A stretch of DNA of 47,188 bases, taken from positions 1 to 47,188 of the forward strand of contig JAFRZC010000195.1 in assembly GCA_017442765.1 (NCBI GenBank), written 5' to 3'. Shown here piece after piece: positions 32,901 through 38,982 of the stretch (positions are counted from its first letter, which is position 1; each line of letters starts with the position of its first letter). A program made the translations under genes and the position numbers. Source of the stretch: Prevotella sp. (GTDB taxonomy: Bacteria; Bacteroidota; Bacteroidia; Bacteroidales; Bacteroidaceae). The notes below the pieces were generated by a model. It had not been told where the DNA came from. It saw only the letters and a program-made list of their open reading frames with translations, and did not search any database.

Positions 32901-33179
32901 GGCCTTGATGTAGTCGAGCTTCTCGATGAGTCCCTTGAAGTCGCCGCGCCAGGCAGGGTCGCCTGCGTTTTTGTCCTGGTTGTCCCAGCATTGCCAGTTG
33001 TTCTCCGGGTCGCCGTCGTAGAAGCGGGTGGTCATCACGAAGTAAATGGTCTCGTCGCGGAAGTCGGTGCGGTGGCCGATGAAAGTGGCGGCCGTCGCTG
33101 CCCGGACCAGCAGCACGAACAGCAACAGCAGTCCTGCCGCGAAGCCCCGGCGGTTTTTGTTTACAGTAGAATGGTTCAT
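29946..33179 (-). CDS. Secreted GH13 alpha-amylase with starch-binding modules
   Basis: 1077-aa enzyme for alpha-1,4-glucan hydrolysis at the cell surface. The ATG at 33179 is preferred: the only upstream in-frame start is a TTG inside the -7 box. Signal peptide ~1-31. GH13 regions: VVDIVLNHTG (~150-159), GFRIDTGGH with nucleophile D285, FMFTEV with acid/base E324, VYVDSHD with D463. After the barrel come two CBM26-like modules (each with a WxW...P.GIIF...QTADL pattern) separated by a chitobiase-C-like domain (VIVYTLDGTTPTATNG). The tail is YDLQGRRV, a repeat-encoded linker (DEGLRMKDE...PSSLIPHPSS), then KGIYIVGGKKIVIK. Confidence 0.94.
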   Translation of the reverse strand: MNHSTVNKNRRGFAAGLLLLFVLLVRAATAATFIGHRTDFRDETIYFVMTTRFYDGDPENNWQCWDNQDKNAGDPAWRGDFKGLIEKLDYIKALGFTAIWITPIVQNASGYDYHGYHAMDFSHVDRRYESEDVTLETLVNAVHARGMKLVVDIVLNHTGNFGEENLCKLFDRDWTADQNKIDDCMVPFTQKDGGRLPDNYATLAGSAQYDARLVQMKDHHNNTNNDSHNYWHHFGNFNWDNETRWWAQIAGDCVDLNTENPHVANYLVRCYTNFINLGVDGFRIDTGGHIPRLTFNNNFIPQFHAAAEAAKQKRGGTPFFMFTEVCARYSSWWYRDQPALSCPFYTWKESKNYAWDYDETSWDNIRVPSDESLDFEHVNMKSCEQQYNDNKAGTQSAQPTSDNAFLNGNDYHTPDHSRFSGLSVIDFPMHHNFVNAERAWGIREGDKYYNDATYNVVYVDSHDYAPDGAPESQRFSQPQSAWAENLDLMFTFRGIPCVYYGSEIEFRKGKTIDEGTNIALRNSGRAYYGGYIKGSVETTDFGQYASATGNMAQTLSHPLAQHIRRLNLVRAAVPALRKGQYSTAGCSGTKLAFKRRYTDDTTDSYALVCISGTATFSGIPNGTYTDCITGDVKTVSDGTLSATCSGKGNMRVYVLSTAKTPAPGKIGTDGLYLYSTAAAPAATPAWDGTEEEDAENDGTGSGTIKPGGLDDLEVYEPQVADDELSVFYETDASVKSIAIWVWNNSANFTGGNWNAKPTMTLMGKTADGTRKIFKWTYDGEATSMPTGIIFIPAGSSQTADLDYVNHGYYVDAVYHHTVTNIAPPDPDAATVSANPDAGRYTDRVDVTLTASKSDAVIVYTLDGTTPTATNGQQATGSVKLALTATTTLKAGILVGGSATKVITRTYTIVSSTQQPFHAYFVAPTDWTNIYCWAWDKNNGNRNYTGGKWPGVKCTQYQQLGDGRWVWLWQYDGDLTDTPTGIIFSNNGKPQTADLTFRDGGWYDQNGDIEPLITAIRSAGNGSAIAKTAAIYDLQGRRVLDEGLRMKDESNNPSSLIPHPSSLKKGIYIVGGKKIVIK
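29997..30063. repeat. Inverted heptanucleotide arrays in amylase tail
   Basis: Four direct 7-mers (AGATGAG, GGATGAG, GAATGAG, AGATGAG) followed, after ~10 bp, by four in the opposite orientation (TTCATCC, TTCATCC, TTAATCC, TTCATCC). They could form an imperfect hairpin and are translated as the linker between YDLQGRRV and the terminal tail. Confidence 0.85.
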
Positions 33180-33200
33180 TTTGCTATTAAGTTTATGATG

Positions 33201-33208
33201 CAAATATA
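33201..33208 (-). promoter_or_regulatory. -7 box of amylase promoter
   Basis: TATATTTG on the minus strand, ~22 bp before the ATG at 33179. No TTG at the expected -33 position. Confidence 0.5.
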
Positions 33209-33308
33209 TTTATTCTCCCATGAAAATGAGCATCATGGCCATAAAAATATCGGCATGGCTTACGCAATCGTTTACATACGGTGTAAGACCCGCAACTGCC
33301 TTTCACGA

Positions 33309-33453
33309 TGCGAAAGACCGTGTCTCATGACACGAACGACAGTGTTTCATAAAGTAATATATATTATATTACCGAGTAATATATATTATTTTACTGAGTA
33401 ATATATATACTATTACCGAGTAATATATATTATATTACTTTGTGAAAGACGGT
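33309..33453. repeat. AT-rich palindromic repeat, copy C with flanks
   Basis: Core 33349-33442: AAAGTAATA units of the GTAATATATATTATATTAC type in the same order as copy B, closing with TATTACTTTGT. It is flanked by CGAAAGACCG at 33311-33320 and GTGAAAGACGGTC at 33442-33454. Lies upstream of the amylase gene. Confidence 0.85.
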
Positions 33454-33609
33454 CAATCGCATTACAAGCGCTTAGGTCTCGGCACATCGAAAGCCCGTAA
33501 CGCGAATTACCGAATAACAAAATTCAACTTTTTCACCTTAAAAAACCTCTTCGTCACGAAGCCTGTCACGGCATCGGTTTTGATAGAATTATAAGGGAAT
33601 GGGGGGATA

Positions 33610-33825
33610 ACGGCCTGTAAGGCCAGTGAGCTCATAGCCCAGGGCAACGCCCTGGGTATATGTACGTTGCCAATCACGCCCTGCAAGGGCAAAAGCAGCC
33701 CCCCCTCCAACCTCCCCCCACTGGGGGATACAGCTTTTGCCCCTACAGGGCGCAACTTCTCATTGTCAATCGACCCAGGGCGTTGCCCTGGGCTGATAGC
33801 TATTGGCTCTTCAGGCCGTCTCTGC
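33610..33825. repeat. Nested palindromic repeat element, copy 2
   Basis: Outer arms ACGGCCTG / CAGGCCGT; next AGCCCAGGGCAACGCCCTGG pairs perfectly with its inverse at ~33773-33793; inner CGCCCTGCAAGGGCAAAAGC pairs with GCTTTTGCCCCTACAGGGCG. The centre holds a C-rich stretch and CCCCCACTGGGGG. Same architecture as copy 1 at 14645. Reading frames across it are not credible genes. Otherwise 33454-33610 and 33825-33910 show nothing I can name. Confidence 0.85.
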
Positions 33826-33910
33826 ACAGTTTTTTCATCACTTGCAGATTTTAAATGACTCAACATTCTAAAATACATCCGAGACTTAAATTAAATGAAT
33901 GAATAAAGAA

Positions 33911-33946
33911 TCGGGGGGCGAAACCGCAAAAGGTTTCGCCCCCCGA
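33911..33946 (-). terminator. Terminator after microprotein 3
   Basis: 14-15 bp stem TCGGGGGGCGAAACC / GGTTTCGCCCCCCGA with a 6-nt loop; on the minus strand it is followed by TTCTTTATTC. It ends the multi-CBM gene plus microprotein unit. Confidence 0.8.
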
Positions 33947-33965
33947 TGGTGAGGGTGGGGCCTAA

Positions 33966-34013
33966 GACCCCCAACCCACCCCCAGCCCCTCCCCAAGGGA
34001 GGGGGGGGAGGGG
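33966..34013. repeat. C-rich palindromic element, intergenic copy
   Basis: ACCCCCAACCCACCCCCAGC, CCCTCCCC, AAGGGAGGGGGGGGAGGGG: a C-rich arm followed by its G-rich complement, with a G8 run. Same family as the elements at 27940 and 28675. Lies just after the microprotein 3 stop. Confidence 0.7.
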
Positions 34014-34016
34014 TTG

Positions 34017-34202
34017 TCAATCGTCCCAGACGTTGAACGATGGCATTTCGTCGTCGATGAGTTCCTTGCCGTTGGTGGTAATCTCATGCCCCGGTTCGGT
34101 CTCGGAGTTATCGGGAATGTCGGAGCTTGCGCTCTCCATCACGACTTCGCTGCTGAGTGCCCTGAGTTTCATCTCGGGTGTGATATATGCTGTTTTCATC
34201 AT
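34017..34202 (-). CDS. Acidic microprotein 3 (61 aa), follows multi-CBM protein
   Basis: Starts 21 bp after the stop of the 1506-aa multi-CBM gene and precedes a terminator. It has no signal peptide. N-terminus MMKTAYITPEMKLRALS matches the K..Y..P...V/L layout of the other three microproteins; the end ELIDDEMPSFNVWDD matches the DDE...WDD ending of microprotein 1. The middle (SSDIPDNSETEPGHE) is acidic and unlike the DPGxTTSxQLGK block. Repeated position downstream of a large secreted protein supports a real gene; function unknown. Confidence 0.75.
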   Translation of the reverse strand: MMKTAYITPEMKLRALSSEVVMESASSDIPDNSETEPGHEITTNGKELIDDEMPSFNVWDD

Positions 34203-34223
34203 AGTGACTTTTTCCGGTTATGA

Positions 34224-37200
34224 TTATTTGACAACATATTTCTTACCATTGATGATGTAGAGCCCGCGTGCGAGTCCGTTGACCGTGCCGTCGGTGCCCG
34301 CGATGCGTCCGTCGATGGTATAGACCTTACCGCTTCCGGGGCCGTCGGCAGTGTTGACGGTGCGGATGGCGGTAGCGTCGTCGCCGAACTGAACGCTGAA
34401 CTTGGCGTCGGTCATGCCCTTGGCCAGCATCTCAGCGGTCTTGATGCGGATGTAGGCGCGGAAGGGCTTCACGTGGAGCACGCTGGCCTTCGCAAACTCA
34501 CCGGCCTGTACGCCGCCGGCATCGTCGGTCACGTCGTTCTGGCTGTAGGCGAAGTAGGTCCACTCGTCGTCGGATGTGAGGTCGAACGTAGAGTACGAGC
34601 CAATCATCTCGGCGGTGATGTCGTTACCGGTCTGTGCGGTGACGGGCATGGTCTCGGGAGTCTTCTCGACGACCTTGACATCGAAGTACGGGGTGACGGT
34701 TGTGCTGGTCACCTGTACCTGAGTGAAGGCATACTGCTTCTTGGGGAGGAAGTAGTAGGGCTTGTTGGCCTCGGTCTGCTTCACGCTGTTGTAGATGAGC
34801 TTCTTGCCGTCGAACGACTTGAGCTCGAAGACGGTGCCGCCTTCAGCGATGGCTGCGATGTTGTCCTCGTCGAGGGCGAACGGCAGACAGAACGTTGAGG
34901 GCATGTCAACCGTGAACTCGCGGTTGTAGATCACGGGACGGGCCTCGGTGGCGTTGTGGGCGGTGAACTCGGTGATGTTGTCGTCGAAGACGTAGCAGGT
35001 GCGTCCGTTCCATTCAACATCCTCATAGGGATTGCCGGTGAACGTGTAGTACATGTTGTTGACAAACTCCATGTTGCCGGTCTGGTTGTCCATGCCGCCT
35101 GTGCCGTTGCTGAAGATGATGCCCTTCGGATGGTTGGCGTCGAGGGCGATGGTTTTCGTCCACTTGTAGAGGTCATAGTTCTTGCCGTTGATGCTGATCT
35201 GACGGTCTTCCTTGGTCATCTGCTCGCCGGGGAAGTCGCCGTTGAGCCGCTGGTCGTCATTGTCCCAAACGTACATATAGACACCATCGTTCCACTCGAT
35301 GAGTGCCTTCTCCGATGCTACGCGCTCGTTGATGAAGTAGATGGTGAGCGTCTGCTTGGCCTCGTAGGAGTATTCCTTGCCGTCGACGAACTCGAGGTCT
35401 TCGGTCTGGGTGCCGTTGCCGTCGTTGAAGATGATGTTGGCGGGTGCGGCGATGCCGGTATAGCTCCAGCTATAGACATCGTAGTCGGTGCCGTCGATGT
35501 TCTCGGTGCCGCTCTTGGTGAGCTTGGTGCCCGGCCATGCGCCGGCCTGCTGGTTCTCGCCAGTCCATGTGTAGGCATACACCTCGGCCCACTTGCCGGT
35601 GTTGACGAACGTCACACCAACCTCGATGCTGTACTCATACTGCTGACCGTTGACAAGCGTAAAGTCTTTGGTCTGCGTGCCCTCGCCGTTGTTGAACAGG
35701 ATGCTTGCGGGGAGTGTCTTGCCAGTGTAGGTGAAGACATAGACATCGTGGCCGTCGATTTGCTCGGCAGCCTTCTCGGTGAGCTCAACGCCCGGCCACT
35801 CGCCGGAGTAGTTGGTGGTCACGGCAGCCTCGCCTTCGCCCTCGGTAGTCCAGGCCCAAGCATAGACCTTCGTCCAGTCGCCGGTGTTGACGAACGTGGC
35901 GGTGATGGTCTGCGGAACTATGTAGCTGTACTGCTTGCCGTCGACGAATGCCTCGTCGTCGGTCTGGGTAGCACCCTCGGCCTTGTTGTCGTTGAAGATG
36001 ATCTTCTCGGGAGCAACGGCAGCCTGAACGGTGTAGGTATAGACATCGTGGCCGTCAACCTTCTCGCCGGTCGTCTCAAGAGCCTTGCCCGGCCATGCGC
36101 CTGCGAACTCGGTGGTGGGATTGCCGTCGGTCCATGCGTAGGCGGCAACCTCGGCCCAGTCGCCGGTATTGACGAACGTCACGGTGAAGGTGGGCAGCGC
36201 GGTGCTGTACTCCTTGCCGTCAACGAACTCGTAGTCCTCGGTCTGCTGTGCCTCCTCGGCCTTGTTGTCGTTGAAGATGATGCGTGCGGGAGCAACCTTG
36301 CCGGTGTAGCTCCAGCTATAAACGTCGTAGGTGATACCGTCGATGGTCTTCGTCGTGGTCTTCATCAGCTTGTCGCCGGGCCATGCGGCAGAGAAGTTCG
36401 TGGTGGTCTCACCCTCGGTCGTCCAAGCGTATGCGGCAACCTCGTCCCACTTGCCGGTGTTCACGAATGTCACGGTGTAGGTGGGCGGCACCTCGTAGCT
36501 GTACTCCTGACCGGCTACAAATGCGAGGTCGTCGGTCTGCGTGGCACCCTCGGCCTTGTTGTCGTTGAAGAGAATCTTCTCGGGAGCAGCAACGGCGTTC
36601 ACGGTGTAAGTATAGACATCGTAGGTCACACCGTCAATCTCCTTCGTATCGGTCTTCTCGAGCTTCGTGCCCGGCCATGCTGCAACAGGAGTGGCACTTT
36701 CGCCCTCACCGCTCCATGCGTATGCGGCAACCTCGGCCCAGTTGCCGGTGTTGACGAATGTCACGGTGTAGTCTTGCTTGACAGGCTCGAAGGTGGCGGT
36801 CATCTTGTCGCCCTCGGCTGCGAGGTTGAGGGTGAAGGTGACGGTATATTTGCCAGGGGCTACGTCGTTGTAGTCTTGATTACCGCCGTCGATCTTGCCA
36901 TAGGTAATCTCCCAGTCGTTACCGTATGCGGCCTTGAACTGAATGGAGGTGGTCTCCGTGAGTTCGACTTCCTTGGTGAGAGTCCATGTGCCGTCGGCCT
37001 GCTCGGTCATCGGGTTGAGCGTTACTTCCCATGCCTTTCCGAAGACAAGGTCGTCTGCACCGGCCTCGTTGCCGTTGGTGTTGCCCACTACGGTGTAGAT
37101 GTGGGTGTAGGTCTTGTCGGCCACGAAGGCGAGGTCGGGAGTCTGCTTGCCGTTTCCGTCACCGTTGTTGAAGATGATTTTCTCAGGTGCGGCGGTAGCC

Positions 37201-38744
37201 GTCACGGTGTAGGTATATACATCGCCGGTCTTGGTGAGTTGTGTGCCCGGCCATGCTGCAACGGGAGTATCGCCCGTCCAGGCGTATGCATAGACGGCAT
37301 CCCATCCCGGGTCGGTGAAGCTGACGGTGAAGTCCTGCGTCTCTACAGGCAGGTCGGCGGTCTTGGTGAACACGGCATACAGACGCTCGGTGTCAACCGT
37401 TTTCGATGGGTCGAACGTGAAGGCAACAGTATAGATGCCACCCTCGCTCACAACGTAGTCGGCATTGCCATCGGAACCGGCATCGTAGCCATAGCTGACA
37501 TCCCATGCGTGGTCTTGTGCGACCTTGTAGTAAACGGTCGTGCCGGCCTGAATGGTCACATTCTCCTTTGTCCAAGTATAGATACCAGTGGTCTCGTTCT
37601 TGGTCATGTCGTTATCGGTCAGCGTGGGATCCCATGCTGTTCCGAAGATGTCGGTGTTGTCGCCCACAACCGTGTAGGTGTGCTCAACTTCTGCACTCTG
37701 TTTTTTAGTGACATTGACATTAACCTTTTCGTAGTCGGTAGAGCCGTTAGGGTTGAAGGTGAAGGTGAGGTCGTAAACGCCATCTTCGGTGATGGCATAG
37801 TCACAGTTGTTACCGTTCCAGCCGTAGGAGACCGTCCATGCCTTGTCTTCGGCAACCTTGTACTTGATAGTTGTTCCATTGGTGAGCGTAACGTTCTCAA
37901 ACGTCTTGGTGTACTTGCCATCGTCGCCCAGAACCATGAGGTTATCCTCTGCCGTGGGTGCCCATTCTGTGCCGAATACGGCAGCAGGCTCGCCGACGAT
38001 GGTGTAGGTGTGCTCAACGGGAGTGATGGTGCCCGTGCGCTCGTCCTTGCCTTCAATCTTCAGTGTCCAACCGACAGATGCATCGGTGCCACCAGCCCAT
38101 GTGGCGGTGAGGGTGTAGGTGGCATAGCCGGTAGTGCTGTTCTTCAGGGTTACATTGTCGGAGCCAGTAATCCATCCACTCGGCGCATCGAACGTGATGG
38201 CACTATAGCCAACCCATGCGTCGTTTGGACGCAACTTGAAATCCAAGTCACTTTCGGTGTCGGTCAAATCAAGGGTATAGGTATAGACCTTGTTTGCCGT
38301 AACTTCTGTGAATGCAGTGACACTACTCCATGATAACGGAGAGAGGTTGCCAGAAATACCCATCGATGAAATGGTGGCATCCTGCACAGTTCCGTACTGT
38401 GCGGTGACATCGGTGTAGTTTGTGCTTCCATTGTAGGTGTAGTAGTACTTACCCGTGGCACTGCTCAGACCTGTAATATCACTGGTCTGGCTTCCGCTAC
38501 CATTGTTGAAGATAATGTTCAGACTGTTTGCTGAACTGAACTCTTTGTACCAAAACGAGGTACCATTCACCGTCGTGGTTTGGGTCAGTTTCTCTCCAGG
38601 CCAAGACGTGCTCGCACCGCCCCAATAATACAGGTAGGGCGCGGTGGTCGCCTTTACATAGACGGTGATGCCGGCTGCCGTGGCATTGCTCATAAAGAGC
38701 AATGGGCAAAGCATCATCATCAAAGCAAAAAGTTTTTTCTTCAT
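34224..38744 (-). CDS. Giant secreted multi-CBM26-like starch-binding protein without catalytic domain
   Basis: 1506 aa. Signal peptide (MKKKLFALMMMLCPLLFMSNATA). Module 1 is CBM26-like (ITVYVKATTAPYLYYWGG...WPG...NIIFNNGSGSQT). Three ~110-aa domains of the pullulanase-X25/SusE type follow or interleave (each with FGxxWxPT...YKVAxDxAWxxSYG). Then about seven further CBM26-like repeats, most opening VTFVNTGxWxEVxAYAW and containing AWPG and IIFNDNKAEGATQT. After the repeats is a ~200-aa domain (STFCLPFALDE...KPYYFLPK...FRAYIRIK) and the tail GLYIINGKKYVVK. No glycosidase motif is seen, so a surface starch-binding or scaffold role is inferred. Strong internal DNA repetition suggests copy-number drift. 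Confidence 0.88.
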   Translation of the reverse strand: MKKKLFALMMMLCPLLFMSNATAAGITVYVKATTAPYLYYWGGASTSWPGEKLTQTTTVNGTSFWYKEFSSANSLNIIFNNGSGSQTSDITGLSSATGKYYYTYNGSTNYTDVTAQYGTVQDATISSMGISGNLSPLSWSSVTAFTEVTANKVYTYTLDLTDTESDLDFKLRPNDAWVGYSAITFDAPSGWITGSDNVTLKNSTTGYATYTLTATWAGGTDASVGWTLKIEGKDERTGTITPVEHTYTIVGEPAAVFGTEWAPTAEDNLMVLGDDGKYTKTFENVTLTNGTTIKYKVAEDKAWTVSYGWNGNNCDYAITEDGVYDLTFTFNPNGSTDYEKVNVNVTKKQSAEVEHTYTVVGDNTDIFGTAWDPTLTDNDMTKNETTGIYTWTKENVTIQAGTTVYYKVAQDHAWDVSYGYDAGSDGNADYVVSEGGIYTVAFTFDPSKTVDTERLYAVFTKTADLPVETQDFTVSFTDPGWDAVYAYAWTGDTPVAAWPGTQLTKTGDVYTYTVTATAAPEKIIFNNGDGNGKQTPDLAFVADKTYTHIYTVVGNTNGNEAGADDLVFGKAWEVTLNPMTEQADGTWTLTKEVELTETTSIQFKAAYGNDWEITYGKIDGGNQDYNDVAPGKYTVTFTLNLAAEGDKMTATFEPVKQDYTVTFVNTGNWAEVAAYAWSGEGESATPVAAWPGTKLEKTDTKEIDGVTYDVYTYTVNAVAAPEKILFNDNKAEGATQTDDLAFVAGQEYSYEVPPTYTVTFVNTGKWDEVAAYAWTTEGETTTNFSAAWPGDKLMKTTTKTIDGITYDVYSWSYTGKVAPARIIFNDNKAEEAQQTEDYEFVDGKEYSTALPTFTVTFVNTGDWAEVAAYAWTDGNPTTEFAGAWPGKALETTGEKVDGHDVYTYTVQAAVAPEKIIFNDNKAEGATQTDDEAFVDGKQYSYIVPQTITATFVNTGDWTKVYAWAWTTEGEGEAAVTTNYSGEWPGVELTEKAAEQIDGHDVYVFTYTGKTLPASILFNNGEGTQTKDFTLVNGQQYEYSIEVGVTFVNTGKWAEVYAYTWTGENQQAGAWPGTKLTKSGTENIDGTDYDVYSWSYTGIAAPANIIFNDGNGTQTEDLEFVDGKEYSYEAKQTLTIYFINERVASEKALIEWNDGVYMYVWDNDDQRLNGDFPGEQMTKEDRQISINGKNYDLYKWTKTIALDANHPKGIIFSNGTGGMDNQTGNMEFVNNMYYTFTGNPYEDVEWNGRTCYVFDDNITEFTAHNATEARPVIYNREFTVDMPSTFCLPFALDEDNIAAIAEGGTVFELKSFDGKKLIYNSVKQTEANKPYYFLPKKQYAFTQVQVTSTTVTPYFDVKVVEKTPETMPVTAQTGNDITAEMIGSYSTFDLTSDDEWTYFAYSQNDVTDDAGGVQAGEFAKASVLHVKPFRAYIRIKTAEMLAKGMTDAKFSVQFGDDATAIRTVNTADGPGSGKVYTIDGRIAGTDGTVNGLARGLYIINGKKYVVK

Positions 38745-38780
38745 ACTTTTCCTTTCTGTTAATTTAATAGGTTTATAAAA

Positions 38781-38807
38781 TCATAATTCATAATTCTTAA
38801 TTCATAA
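38781..38807. repeat. Heptanucleotide repeat TCATAAT over microprotein 4 stop
   Basis: 7-mers TCATAAT, TCATAAT, TCTTAAT, TCATAAC. The array spans the last codons and stop of microprotein 4 and the spacer to the next gene. Confidence 0.8.
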
Positions 38808-38961
38808 CTTCTTCGTCGTCGAGCATTGCCTCGTCGTCGAACATTTCTTTCGCGCCACCAAACTCGGTGTAGTCACTGGTGTCAACATAATCGCAGAGGT
38901 GGCCCATTTGGATAACCTCAATAGTGGGTTTCTTGTAGGTAGCTTTTATTTGATTGTCCAT
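38797..38961 (-). CDS. Acidic microprotein 4 (54 aa), follows CBM protein
   Basis: ATG at 38961, stop at 38799-38797, 21 bp after the 1406-aa gene's stop, with a GAGG element in between. Sequence features: MDNQIKATYKKPTIEVIQM at the N-terminus, then an acidic C-terminal half (FDDEAMLDDEEVMN). The layout is that of the other three microproteins, but the terminal WDD is missing. The TCATAAT heptad array supplies the last codons and stop, so the end may have been rewritten by repeat expansion. The spacing to the next ATG (38744) is 52 bp, so cotranscription is likely. Confidence 0.75.
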   Translation of the reverse strand: MDNQIKATYKKPTIEVIQMGHLCDYVDTSDYTEFGGAKEMFDDEAMLDDEEVMN

Positions 38962-38982
38962 AGTTTTGTCCTCTACTGATTG

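Noticed and set aside
33507..33878. 123-codon minus-strand frame
   Set aside because: It runs through the nested palindrome element; the translation is repeat-borne.
34956..38333. Long open frame (1125 codons) antisense to the multi-CBM gene
   Set aside because: It mirrors the repeated codons of the CBM gene; no signal peptide, no domain, low-complexity Val/Gly-rich translation. The sense strand has clear modules.
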